From: Bacteroidota bacterium
GTDB taxonomy: Bacteria > Bacteroidota > Bacteroidia > Chitinophagales > Saprospiraceae
DNA: 64,000 nucleotides
Direction: 5' to 3'
NCBI GenBank assembly: GCA_024642705.1
Contig: JAHEAQ010000008.1
Coordinates: forward strand, 1 to 64,000
Shown: positions 9,149 through 17,419 of the stretch, in pieces
Layout of the letters: each line of letters starts with the position of its first letter
How positions within the stretch are numbered: position 1 is the first letter of the stretch
Translations under genes and position numbers: made by a program
Notes under the pieces: generated by a model
The model's database searches: none
Seen by the model: the letters and a program-made list of their open reading frames with translations, nothing else
What the model was told of the DNA's origin: nothing

Positions 9149-9877
9149 ATGAAAGCTGTTATCTTAGAAGACGAAAAATTAGCATCTAATAGATTATTGA
9201 GATTGATAAAAGAAGTCAATCCCAATATTATTGTTGAAAAAATATTTGTAAGCATTAGGGCAATAGCCAATTATTTGATTGAAAATGAAGATCAACCTGA
9301 CATCCTTTTTCTAGATATCCATGTATTGGATGGAAATAGTCTAGAATTATTTAATATTGTTGAGATTAAAAGCAAAGTTATATTTACAACCGCTTATGAT
9401 GAATATGCAATTAAAGCATTTAGGCATAACGCAACAGATTATTTGCTAAAACCAATCAAAAAAGAAGAATTGGAAGAAGCCATAGGAAGAGCTACTGTAT
9501 TATCACCAATTAACCTTCCACAAATAAGCAGTAACCCTTATAAAGAAAGAATCCTTATTAGATTTGGCATGAAAATATTAAGCATCAAATCCAATGAAAT
9601 TGCCTATATATTCTCGAAAAACAAGATTTCTTATTTTTATACCTTTGATGGTAAAAGAACTCCTTCAGATTATAGATTGCAAAATCTTGAAAAAATGCTT
9701 GACCCTGCAATATTTTTTAGATTAAATCGACAATTTATAGTTCATTTTGAAGCCATTTCTTCAATCAAAACTCATAATGCATCAAGGGTGAAAATTGAAT
9801 TGAATCCACCAATTAATGAAGAATTAGTGATAAGCACGGATAAAACAAGAATTTTTAAAAACTGGTTGGATAGGTAG
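9149..9877 (+). CDS. LytTR-family response regulator
   Basis: The N-terminal receiver domain (1-120) has the acidic pocket EDE at 7-9, phospho-acceptor Asp56 in DILFLDIHVLDG, Thr80/Thr81 and Lys101 in LLKPIKK. The C-terminal LytTR DNA-binding domain (about 138-242) has the usual opening IRFGMKILSIKSNEIAYIFS and the closing FFRLNRQFIVH segment. It lies 12 bases after the LytS-type kinase and is its obvious partner. LytTR proteins bind direct repeats upstream of envelope or secretion genes; a natural target here is the operon itself and possibly the PF03640-type gene upstream. The gene is intact and of normal length (242 aa). Confidence 0.93.
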   Translation: MKAVILEDEKLASNRLLRLIKEVNPNIIVEKIFVSIRAIANYLIENEDQPDILFLDIHVLDGNSLELFNIVEIKSKVIFTTAYDEYAIKAFRHNATDYLLKPIKKEELEEAIGRATVLSPINLPQISSNPYKERILIRFGMKILSIKSNEIAYIFSKNKISYFYTFDGKRTPSDYRLQNLEKMLDPAIFFRLNRQFIVHFEAISSIKTHNASRVKIELNPPINEELVISTDKTRIFKNWLDR

Positions 9878-10063
9878 CTTATAATTTTGAAGTTTTGCAT
9901 AAAATCAATTGCAACTGTGAAGCTTAATGTTCATTATAGCTAAATAACCTTATCAAAGTAAAAATTAATAAATAGTATGATTCAGTTAGGCTAATTGCGT
10001 TTTCAGTAAATAAATAAAGATTTAGATTGAATTCAATGTTAATTTTATAATAATATATAATTA

Positions 10064-10849
10064 ATGATACAAGTTGTAAAATATCTTTCTTCGATTTCAA
10101 TAATATTAGCAGTGATCCTTCTTCAAAATTCCTGTGTTCATGATTCAATAATGGGCGTAGATTTGGACCCAAGTCCTATGGATACGATGAATTTAGACAC
10201 TGCTACAATGGACACAATGAATTTAGATACCACTGTAATGGATACAACTTCTAATATTTCAAATTGTGACCCAAACAAAGTATATTTTTATAAAGATATA
10301 CTTCCTATATTAAATAGCAATTGTGCTTATTCTGGGTGTCATGATGTTCAAACTGCTGAAAATGGCGTAATTCTAAATTCTTATGAAAAAGTAATAATTA
10401 CCGGAGAAATAGTTCCATTTAAACCATCTGAATCTGAACTTTTCAAGAAAATAAATACCGATGACACTAATAAAGTAATGCCACCTTCTGGAAAATTAAA
10501 CGCTGATCTGATTGCGATCATTGAAAAATGGATCAAGCAAGGTGCTGATAATGTAATTTGTGATGAAGAAATTGATTTTTGCGGATCTGAGGAAATTAAA
10601 TATAGCGGTTTTATTTCTTCTTTGATGAAAACGCATTGCAATGGATGCCATGGCACTGGGATTGCATCAGGAGGAATAGTTACAGATAATTATATTGGAT
10701 TGAAAGCAGCTGCTGACTCAAAAAGATTATATGGAGCTTTATCATGGGAAACTGGATTTCAAAATATGCCTCAGGATTTGCCTCAACTAGATAGTTGTAA
10801 TCTTGTAAAAGTTAAAAAATGGATTGATGAAGGAGCTCAGAATAATTAG
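10064..10849 (+). CDS. lipoprotein with two c-type cytochrome domains (CX4CH and CXXCH)
   Basis: A lipoprotein signal peptide ends in LQNSC (lipid-modified Cys24). Residues 36-62 form an imperfect 12-residue repeat rich in MDTMNLDT, a flexible tether. Two haem domains follow. The first has an unusual CX4CH motif, CAYSGCH at 87-93, with a possible Met ligand in VMPPSG (Met139). The second has a normal HCNGCH at 191-196, Met235 in NMPQ and a conserved extra Cys in QLDSC. The form resembles the planctomycete-type cytochrome domain (PF07635-like) often found in Bacteroidota. It lies 186 bases after the response regulator, with no gene between. Its second domain is clearly duplicated in the next gene. 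Role: electron transfer at the outer or inner membrane surface (inference). Confidence 0.8.
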   Translation: MIQVVKYLSSISIILAVILLQNSCVHDSIMGVDLDPSPMDTMNLDTATMDTMNLDTTVMDTTSNISNCDPNKVYFYKDILPILNSNCAYSGCHDVQTAENGVILNSYEKVIITGEIVPFKPSESELFKKINTDDTNKVMPPSGKLNADLIAIIEKWIKQGADNVICDEEIDFCGSEEIKYSGFISSLMKTHCNGCHGTGIASGGIVTDNYIGLKAAADSKRLYGALSWETGFQNMPQDLPQLDSCNLVKVKKWIDEGAQNN

Positions 10850-11192
10850 TTTGATTTTCATTATTTTTTGCTTGACATCCTGTTATTACGATGTGGAAGA
10901 AGTATTATACCCTTCTCAAGAGTGTAAAAAGGAAAATATGAGTTATTCTAATGACATCGTTCCAATTTTATCAGACAACTGTTATGTATGTCATGACAAA
11001 AATGTTCGATTTGGCGGCATTGTAGTAGATAATTATCAAGATTTGATACTTAATGCAGATAATGGGGTTTTAATTGGAGCAATTTCACATTCAGCAGGTT
11101 ACTCACCTATGCCTCAAAATTCACCTCAGCTTCTTGATTGTGAAATACAAAAAATAGAAATGTGGATTATGGAAGGAGCAAAAAATAATTAA
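10827..11192 (+). CDS. small single-haem c-type cytochrome lipoprotein
   Basis: I take the ATG at 10827 as start (a TTG lies three bases before). The gene overlaps the end of the previous cytochrome gene by 23 bases. The 121-residue product has a lipoprotein signal ending LTSC (Cys19), then one haem motif NCYVCH (Cys52, Cys55, His56), a GGIVVDNY segment, a Met95 in PMPQ as likely sixth ligand, and QLLDC near the end, closing with MEGAKNN. It aligns over its whole mature length with the second haem domain of the preceding protein (GGIVTDNY, NMPQ, QLDSC, DEGAQNN), so one arose by duplication of the other. Probably a second carrier in the same electron-transfer chain. Confidence 0.82.
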   Translation: MKELRIISLIFIIFCLTSCYYDVEEVLYPSQECKKENMSYSNDIVPILSDNCYVCHDKNVRFGGIVVDNYQDLILNADNGVLIGAISHSAGYSPMPQNSPQLLDCEIQKIEMWIMEGAKNN

Positions 11193-11196
11193 AATT

Positions 11197-11598
11197 ATGA
11201 GAACAAAAATAATATGGATTGGATTGGCACTAATTTTAGTTTTGGGCCTATTTGGGATTTTTGAATTTAATAAAAAGGTGAAAAGTATAAACGACATGAA
11301 AGTCGATTTCGAAATAAGTGCGTCTGAACTTCTGTCTAAATTTGAAAACGATGAAAACTTAGCCAATTCAATTTATTTAGATAAGGTTATTCTGGTATCA
11401 GGAATAGTATCGAAGAGTGAAGAAAAAGACAATAAAAAGACTGTTTATCTATCAACTGAAAATGAGCTTTCAAATGTTATTTTCCAATTGGAAGACATGA
11501 ATCAAAAAATGCCTGAAATTGGAGCTGTCGTTAACATTAAGGGAATATGCACCGGTTATTTGATGGATGTTGTTTTGGTTAGAGCTATGATAAAATAA
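11197..11598 (+). CDS. membrane-anchored OB-fold protein (tRNA_anti-like)
   Basis: This 133-residue protein starts with one membrane helix (residues 5-22, IIWIGLALILVLGLFGIF) and continues into an OB-fold of the tRNA_anti-like kind (PF12869): SASELLSKFENDENLANSIYLDK, then VILVSGIVSKSEE, VYLSTENELSNVIFQL, and GAVVNIKGICTGYLMDVVLVRAMI. Proteins of this kind in Bacteroidota are small inner-membrane-anchored periplasmic domains of unknown role. It starts four bases after the cytochrome gene, and its stop is directly followed by the start of the second yceI, so it belongs to the operon. Function in this setting is unknown; a chaperone or binding role for the cytochromes or YceI ligands would be a guess. 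Confidence 0.75.
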   Translation: MRTKIIWIGLALILVLGLFGIFEFNKKVKSINDMKVDFEISASELLSKFENDENLANSIYLDKVILVSGIVSKSEEKDNKKTVYLSTENELSNVIFQLEDMNQKMPEIGAVVNIKGICTGYLMDVVLVRAMIK

Positions 11599-12180
11599 AT
11601 GATTAAAATAAAAGATATGAGGCATAAAAACCTAATTAATTTAATGTTGATACTAACTATTTTGTTTGGATCAACCTGGCTGGGTGCCCAAAAGTATTTT
11701 TCAAAAACAGGTGAAATTGTGTTCTTTAGTAAGTCGCCTATTGAAAATATAGAAGCCAAATCAAATTCGGCCAATACGGTATTAGATTCAGATTCTGGAA
11801 AAATTCAATGGGCTGTTTTGATAAAATCTTTTGAATTTGAAAAAGCATTAATGCAAGAGCATTTTAATGAGAATTATATGGAAAGTTCTAAAATTCCAAA
11901 AGCAAATTTTTCTGGAAATATTGAAAATATTGAAAATATTATTTTTAACACTGCTGGAGAATACACAGCTAATATCTCAGGTACTCTAGAAATACATGGA
12001 GTGAGCCATGAAATTAAAACAACGGCCATTTTTAAAGTTTCTGAAAAAGGAATACATGCAAATTCATCTTTTAATGTATTAGTCGCGGATTATGATATAA
12101 AAATACCCTCAGTAGTTAGAAATAACATCGCTGAAGAAATACAAATAAGTATTAATGTTGAATATGAGGAATTTAAGTAA
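11599..12180 (+). CDS. YceI-family periplasmic protein (paralogue 2)
   Basis: This second YceI of the operon has a signal peptide ending GAQ near residue 31 (the ATG at 11617 gives a more compact signal) and the same core motifs as the copy at 5793: IKSFEFEKALMQEHFNENYMES, IPKANFSGNI, GTLEIHGVSHEI and DYDIKIPSVVRNNIAEEIQI. A three-fold nine-base repeat around 11917-11941 encodes NIENIENI. It begins immediately after the stop of the OB-fold gene and overlaps the DUF5777 gene by 26 bases, so it is tightly coupled to both. By family it should carry a hydrophobic lipid such as an isoprenoid in the periplasm; two different YceI proteins in one operon suggest two ligands or two locations. Confidence 0.88.
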   Translation: MIKIKDMRHKNLINLMLILTILFGSTWLGAQKYFSKTGEIVFFSKSPIENIEAKSNSANTVLDSDSGKIQWAVLIKSFEFEKALMQEHFNENYMESSKIPKANFSGNIENIENIIFNTAGEYTANISGTLEIHGVSHEIKTTAIFKVSEKGIHANSSFNVLVADYDIKIPSVVRNNIAEEIQISINVEYEEFK

Positions 12181-13063
12181 TCAAATCAGATATATTGGGA
12201 TTTTTATTCTTTTTTCTATTTCAATAAATCCAATCATTGGGCAGGAAGAAGATTTGCTTGCAATGCTTGGCGAGGACGAAACAACTGAATTAACATTCGC
12301 AACATTTAAAGCGAATAGGATAATAAATCTTCATTCCGTTGAAAACACTTCTATGGGTGTTTTAGATGTAAAGATTTCTCACAGATTTGGATTTTTAAAC
12401 GGTGGGATTTACGAACTTTTCGGATTAGATCAAGCAAGCATCAGAATTGGAGCAGATTATGGTATTACAAATAGATTAATGATCGGTGGAGGAAGATCCA
12501 GTTTCGAAAAAACTTATGATGGTTTTGTAAAATATAAATTGATTACACAAAGTAAAGGAAAAAAAGTGATGCCGATTACAGCGGCTATTATGGCTTCTAC
12601 AGCTGTTAAGACTTTGGCGTTTCAGGATCCTAATAGAGAAAATTATTTTAGTTCTAGGATGTATTATACCTATCAGATTCTTATTGGTAGGAAGTTTTCT
12701 GAATCTTTTAGTTTGCAATTGTCACCAACAGTGGTTCATAGAAATTTAGTGAAAACTGTGGCAGAAAGTAATGATGTGTATGCTCTTGGAATTGGAGGAA
12801 GAATAAAACTGTCTAATCGAATTTCTATGAATAGTGAATATATATATGTTTTTCCTGATCAATTGGCAGAAGCCTATCAAAATTCATTAAGTATTGGATT
12901 TGATATTGAAACTGGAGGCCATGTTTTTCAATTGCATTTTACGAACAGCACATCTATGATTGAAAAAGGTTTTGTGACTGAATCTAATGGGGTTTGGGCA
13001 GATGGGGGAATCCATTTTGGTTTTAATGTAAGCAGGGTGATTACTGTAAGAAAAAAGAAATAA
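12155..13063 (+). CDS. DUF5777-type outer-membrane beta-barrel protein
   Basis: The product has a signal peptide ending IIGQ (about residue 29; ATG at 12164 is an alternative start). It is followed by the hallmarks of DUF5777 (PF19089): an acidic stretch, FATFKANRIINLHSVE, the conserved ISHRFGFLNGGIYELFGLDQA, and many amphipathic beta-strands ending ADGGIHFGFNVSRVITV. This predicts an outer-membrane or periplasmic barrel of about 270 mature residues. It is the last gene of the operon and overlaps yceI by 26 bases. In other Bacteroidota, DUF5777 proteins also sit next to YceI and cytochrome genes (from memory), which supports a joint role. The family has no assigned function. Confidence 0.82.
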   Translation: MLNMRNLSNQIRYIGIFILFSISINPIIGQEEDLLAMLGEDETTELTFATFKANRIINLHSVENTSMGVLDVKISHRFGFLNGGIYELFGLDQASIRIGADYGITNRLMIGGGRSSFEKTYDGFVKYKLITQSKGKKVMPITAAIMASTAVKTLAFQDPNRENYFSSRMYYTYQILIGRKFSESFSLQLSPTVVHRNLVKTVAESNDVYALGIGGRIKLSNRISMNSEYIYVFPDQLAEAYQNSLSIGFDIETGGHVFQLHFTNSTSMIEKGFVTESNGVWADGGIHFGFNVSRVITVRKKK

Positions 13064-13659
13064 TTAATCTATATTTTAAGGATTCTTTATTATCATTTTC
13101 ATTAGGTTTTTGAAAATCTGCTGCTTTGTTTAATTAATTTATTTTCTCAATTCTTTTCAAAACACAAGTTGATAATATTTTTTTTATGCTTTGTTGGATT
13201 TGACGGGAACTATTGTATGACCCTAAATAATAGTGATGTTTGAGAAATTTTTTAATAACATTGATTCAATACAAATTTACTGAACAAGGAATAGGAAAAA
13301 TTTATTTTGTAAATAAAATCGAATTCAATTCTTTTTAGTAAAGTATCCATTTCGAATTCTGCGCTTCCAGGTATTATAAACATTATCCTTTATATAATAA
13401 TATTGACTTTTGATATTGTTGCTGTTTGAATATGTAAAATCAAATTCAATCTGTCATATTTTATTATAATGAATTAGGATAGTTCTTAATTTTTATATTT
13501 GTATCATTAGAAAGGTTTAAAGTTTTCCTAACGCTCGCCTTTTAAGTTTTTCTTTTATTTATAATTTTATGTGAATTAGGCAATATTTAGCCTTACATTT
13601 CAATTTCAAAATAAAAATAGCTTTCAAAAAAACACTAATTTTGGACCAATAAAATAAAT
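13064..13659. other. 600-base AT-rich intergenic region
   Basis: I see no gene, RNA or strong hairpin. One Bacteroidota-type -7 box, TATATTTG, lies at 13494-13501 (+) about 160 bases before the metalloprotease gene and could drive it with a long leader; no clear -33 partner is seen. No obvious terminator closes the preceding operon. Confidence 0.35.
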
Positions 13660-14922
13660 ATGAAAGTAATTTTGAACTACCTTTTTTTATTGGGTTTATT
13701 TTTTATTCTTCCAATCCAAACCGCAGCCCAACAATGCCGGACTTCGGAAATTCGCAAGAATAATATTGGTAAAAATCCACTAATTATAGATGAAATTAAG
13801 CGAATAAATACCTTTACAGACGCTTGGATAAAAGAAAATACTCTACTTTCTTCAACCCGATCTATAGTAACTTTACCTATAGTCATTCATGTAATATGGA
13901 AAAATAGCGCACAAAATATAAGTGATGCCCAGATATTGACACAAATTGAAGTACTGAATGATGATTTCAGAAAAAAAAATTCAAACTTTTCCGACACCCC
14001 TTCTGGTTTCCGACCAATAGCGGCAGATGTTGAAATTGAATTTTGTTTGGCTTCATTTGATCCTTCTGGCAACCCAACTACCGGTATAACAAGAACACAA
14101 ACTCAAGTTAATGGAATTGGAAATTCAGAATTATTTTATAAAACTTCTTCCGGCGGAATTAATGCATGGGATATTTCGAAATATATTAATATTTGGGTTT
14201 GTGATCTTGGAGATGACGGGTTATTAGGATTTGCAACACCACCCGGTACTGCAGAACCAGCAAATTCTGATGGGTTAGTAATAGGATACCAATTTTTTGG
14301 AACAATCGGAACTGCTGCTAATTCTTTTCCAAATGATTTGGGCCGAACCGTAACACATGAAATGGGACATTATTTAAATCTTGAGCATCTTTGGGGTCCT
14401 GATCAAGGTGGTTGCGATGAAGATGATTTTGTATCAGATACTCCATTACAAGATTGGGAAAGTGAAGAATGCCCGAACTTTCCATTTTTTGACGATTGTT
14501 CGTTTTCTGGAATTGGAATCAATTTCAACAATTACATGGATTATACCGATGATGAATGCATGACCATGTTTACGATGGGGCAAAAATTAAGGATGCATGC
14601 TGCACTCAATGGTCCTCGGGCTTCACTATTAAATTCCAATGCATGTTCATTATCGTCAAGTTCCGCTGATTATATAATGGAAGCCAGCACCAGCATATTG
14701 AAAACTTTTCCTAACCCAGCAAAAGACTTTTTAAATATTGAGATTTTAGAAAATATACTCATCGATAAAAATATTATTACCATTATAGATATAAATGGGA
14801 AAACGATTATATCAGAAAAAATGCAGCAGAAAATGAAGATTGATGTTTCTAAATTAAATCCGGGGATTTATTTCTTAGGAATAAACAATAAGGCCCTACA
14901 TAAAGTAATCATCTTAGAATAG
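13660..14922 (+). CDS. secreted M43-type (pappalysin/cytophagalysin) zinc metalloprotease with T9SS tail
   Basis: A signal peptide (residues 1-24, ending TAAQ) precedes a propeptide-like stretch and a catalytic domain of peptidase family M43. The zinc motif HEMGHYLNLEH at 233-243 supplies His233, His237, His243 and catalytic Glu234; several Cys around GGCDEDD, ECPNF and DDCSF form the family's disulfides, and the Met-turn region is NNYMDYTDDECMTMFT. The last 75 residues (TFPNPAKDFLNIE, IIDINGKTI, LNPGIYFLGI) form a type A T9SS sorting domain, so the enzyme is exported to the cell surface or medium. It is followed after four bases by a DUF6438 lipoprotein gene. All catalytic residues are present, so it should be active. 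Confidence 0.93.
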   Translation: MKVILNYLFLLGLFFILPIQTAAQQCRTSEIRKNNIGKNPLIIDEIKRINTFTDAWIKENTLLSSTRSIVTLPIVIHVIWKNSAQNISDAQILTQIEVLNDDFRKKNSNFSDTPSGFRPIAADVEIEFCLASFDPSGNPTTGITRTQTQVNGIGNSELFYKTSSGGINAWDISKYINIWVCDLGDDGLLGFATPPGTAEPANSDGLVIGYQFFGTIGTAANSFPNDLGRTVTHEMGHYLNLEHLWGPDQGGCDEDDFVSDTPLQDWESEECPNFPFFDDCSFSGIGINFNNYMDYTDDECMTMFTMGQKLRMHAALNGPRASLLNSNACSLSSSSADYIMEASTSILKTFPNPAKDFLNIEILENILIDKNIITIIDINGKTIISEKMQQKMKIDVSKLNPGIYFLGINNKALHKVIILE

Positions 14923-14926
14923 TACA

Positions 14927-15385
14927 ATGAAATATTACATCCTTTTTTTCTTAATTATTTTTTTAACTATTTTTTCAAATTGTCAGGTTAAAAAATTGAC
15001 AAATGAAACAATGAAAGAAGATGTAGAATTAAAATATTCCAAATACAGTTGTTTTGGAAAATGCGAAGTTTTTGACTTTTATATTTATACAAATAGAAAA
15101 ATAAAATTAGTAGCAAAGAACAATATGAAATTAGAAGGGAATTATATTTCAGAATTATCTGTTGAAAAAATTGATAATGCAATCTTGTTTCTTGATGAAA
15201 TGAATATTGAAAATTTAGATACATCTTACCTGACTCAGGTTACAGATTTACAAAAAATAGAAATTACATACAAAAATATAAAAGTAGAATTCCACAAACG
15301 AAAAGCTCCGAAGGAACTTCTTTTGGCAATGGAAAAATTAGATGCTTTGATAAATGAACAAAATTGGACAGAAGAAAAAAACTAA
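14927..15385 (+). CDS. DUF6438-type lipoprotein
   Basis: The N-terminus is a lipoprotein signal ending FSNC (lipid-modified Cys19). The mature part starts with the DUF6438 signature: a strand followed by YSCFGKCEVFDFYIYTNRK, i.e. CFGxC then an aromatic-rich strand, and continues as a small alpha/beta domain with TDLQKIEITYKN and a C-terminal helix. The usual motif is CFGxCPxY; here Pro is replaced by Glu. It follows the M43 protease gene by four bases and is probably co-transcribed. The family occurs in Bacteroidota envelopes and has no known function. Confidence 0.75.
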   Translation: MKYYILFFLIIFLTIFSNCQVKKLTNETMKEDVELKYSKYSCFGKCEVFDFYIYTNRKIKLVAKNNMKLEGNYISELSVEKIDNAILFLDEMNIENLDTSYLTQVTDLQKIEITYKNIKVEFHKRKAPKELLLAMEKLDALINEQNWTEEKN

Positions 15386-15562
15386 ACTATTTGATTTCTT
15401 TCCTATATAAACATTAAATTTCGCATTGAACAAAGGCCTACAAATTTGAATTTAAGTAGTTTTTAGAAAATACATCTACGACCAATTATGCCAAAAAGGT
15501 TTAAAAGACAAGCCCTAAATTTGCAATTCCTAAAACCTTAATATTCAAAATTTTATATTCAA

Positions 15563-15593
15563 TTGTATATTGTTGGAAAATTGCTTATATTTG
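15563..15593 (+). promoter_or_regulatory. Bacteroidota-type promoter of rimP-nusA-infB
   Basis: A -7 box TATATTTG at 15586-15593 matches TAnnTTTG exactly, and a TTG at 15563-15565 lies 20 bases upstream as expected for the -33 element. Transcription should start near 15600, just before the leader hairpin. This is the best promoter seen in the window. Confidence 0.65.
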
Positions 15594-15607
15594 CCCTGCT
15601 TTTGAGG

Positions 15608-15638
15608 AAAAGAGGGAACATAAGTAGTCCCTCTTTTT
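15608..15638 (+). terminator. terminator-like leader hairpin (putative attenuator) before rimP
   Basis: A perfect 10-base stem, AAAAGAGGGA (15608-15617) and TCCCTCTTTT (15628-15637), has a 10-base loop and its 3' arm runs into a U-rich tract. It starts only about eight bases after the predicted transcription start and ends 19 bases before the rimP start, so it is inside the operon leader rather than after a gene. That position suggests attenuation, for example by NusA encoded downstream, or an RNA stability element. Confidence 0.6.
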
Positions 15639-15656
15639 ATTTTAAAGAATATTTTA

Positions 15657-16130
15657 TTGAAAGAAGAACAGATAATTCAGTTGTTGGAGGCATTTTTCCA
15701 AAATAGTGATTTAACAGATTGCTTTGTTACAGAAGTATTAGTAACTGGTAATAAAATCATGGTTTTTGCGGACAGCGATACCGAAATGGGTTTGGATAGA
15801 TGCCGAACAATAAGTAGGTATTTGGAATCCCATTTTGATGAAACACAAGTTTTTGGAGAAAAATATACTTTAGAAGTTTCTTCACCAGGAATTGGAAAGC
15901 CTTTAAAATTCAATCGACAGTATGTAAAAAATATTGGCAGAAAAGTTGAAGTAAGTATTAAAGGACAAGCTGAAAAAGTGGTTGGAATACTTAAAGAAGT
16001 AGATGGAGAATGTATTTCAGTAGAATTTGAAGTGAAAGAAAAGATTGGCAAAAAAAATGTAAAAAAGATTATTCTTCAAAAAATTGAGAATAAAGAGATA
16101 GAAAAAATAATTGTAAAAATAAGTTTTTAA
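15657..16130 (+). CDS. rimP: ribosome maturation factor RimP
   Basis: RimP helps assemble the 30S ribosomal subunit. The 157-residue product has the expected two domains: an N-terminal alpha/beta domain with EVLVTGNKIMVFADSDTEMGLDRCRTISRYLE, the signature YTLEVSSPGIGKPLK at about residue 77, and a C-terminal Sm-like barrel (KVEVSIKGQAEKVVGILKEV). The start is TTG at 15657; no ATG is available nearby. It is first in the classical rimP-nusA-infB order, 11 bases ahead of nusA, behind a clear promoter and a leader hairpin. Confidence 0.93.
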   Translation: MKEEQIIQLLEAFFQNSDLTDCFVTEVLVTGNKIMVFADSDTEMGLDRCRTISRYLESHFDETQVFGEKYTLEVSSPGIGKPLKFNRQYVKNIGRKVEVSIKGQAEKVVGILKEVDGECISVEFEVKEKIGKKNVKKIILQKIENKEIEKIIVKISF

Positions 16131-16141
16131 AATATTTATAA

Positions 16142-17377
16142 ATGAATTTGGTAGAAACTTTTTCCGAATTTAAAGGAAGTAAAAACATAGACAGGCCCAC
16201 CATGGTTAGGGTATTGGAAGATGTATTCCGTACCTTAATAAGGAAGAAATATGGATCAGACGAGAATTATGATGTCATTGTAAATACTACCAATGGTGAC
16301 CTTGAAATGTGGAGAGTAAGAGCCATTGTTCCTGATGGTGAAGTCACAGATGACAGATCTCAAATATCTATTTCAGAAGCACTTAGTATTGATCAGGATT
16401 ATGAAGTCGGAGAAGAGTGCTATGAACAACTAACTTTGGAAGAATTTGGCAGACGTTCCATTATGGCTGCAAGACAGACTTTGATTTCTAGAATAATGGA
16501 ACTTGAAAAAGATGAAATATTTAAGAAATATATGGACCGTGTTGGTGATATAATTCTTGGGGAAGTTCATCAGATATTAAAAAGAGAAATTCTTATATTA
16601 GATGATATAACTGGAAATGAAATCATTCTTCCAAGAAGTGAAATGATCAAAGGTGATTTTTTCAGAAAAGGAGACATGGTCAAAGGCGTTATCAAAAGAG
16701 TTGATATGAAAAACAACAATCCAGTTGTTATTATGTCAAGAACAGATAGCTTATTTCTTGAAAAATTACTTGAACAAGAAGTACCTGAAATTGAAGACGG
16801 TCTAATCATCGTCAAAAAAATAGTTAGAATACCAGGAGAAAGAGCTAAAGTAGCCGTTGAATCATATGACGACAGAATAGATCCCGTTGGTGCATGTGTT
16901 GGGATGAAAGGATCAAGAATTCACGGTATTGTAAGGGAGCTAAAAAACGAAAACATTGATATTGTGAATTATACCAGTAACAATATATTGTTTATTCAGC
17001 GTTCATTAACGCCAGCAAAAGTTACGAACATAGAACTCAATGAAGAAACAAAAACTGCATCCGTATTTTTAAAGCCAGATCAAGTTTCTTTAGCAATAGG
17101 AAAAGGTGGTTCTAACATTAAACTTGCTGGTAAATTAACTGGTTATGAAATCGATGTATACAGAGATTCTGATGAGCTTGAACTTGATGATGTAGATTTA
17201 GATGAATTTTCTGATGAAATCGAAGCTTGGGTTATTGATGCATTAAAATCAATTGGTTGCGATTCAGCAAGAAGTGTGTTAAACCTTAGCAAAGAAGAAT
17301 TAACAAGAAGAACAGATCTTGAGGAAGAAACCGTTGAAGAAGTATTGAAGATTTTGGCCTCAGAATTTGAAGATTAA
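16142..17377 (+). CDS. nusA: transcription termination/antitermination factor NusA
   Basis: NusA binds RNA polymerase and nascent RNA and controls pausing, termination and antitermination. In order: the NusA N-terminal polymerase-binding domain (about 1-125, with LVETFSEFKGSKNID), an S1 domain (about 135-200, GDIILGEVHQI and GDMVKGVIKRV), and two KH domains with GACVGMKGSRI and SLAIGKGGSNI as nucleic-acid-binding loops. A short acidic C-terminal helical region follows (residues 355-411). The 411-residue length is typical for Bacteroidota, which have a shorter tail than E. coli. It sits between rimP and infB. Confidence 0.96.
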   Translation: MNLVETFSEFKGSKNIDRPTMVRVLEDVFRTLIRKKYGSDENYDVIVNTTNGDLEMWRVRAIVPDGEVTDDRSQISISEALSIDQDYEVGEECYEQLTLEEFGRRSIMAARQTLISRIMELEKDEIFKKYMDRVGDIILGEVHQILKREILILDDITGNEIILPRSEMIKGDFFRKGDMVKGVIKRVDMKNNNPVVIMSRTDSLFLEKLLEQEVPEIEDGLIIVKKIVRIPGERAKVAVESYDDRIDPVGACVGMKGSRIHGIVRELKNENIDIVNYTSNNILFIQRSLTPAKVTNIELNEETKTASVFLKPDQVSLAIGKGGSNIKLAGKLTGYEIDVYRDSDELELDDVDLDEFSDEIEAWVIDALKSIGCDSARSVLNLSKEELTRRTDLEEETVEEVLKILASEFED

Positions 17378-17419
17378 TTTTTTAATAGGATAATAATTAT
17401 AAAACAATATTAGGACTGC

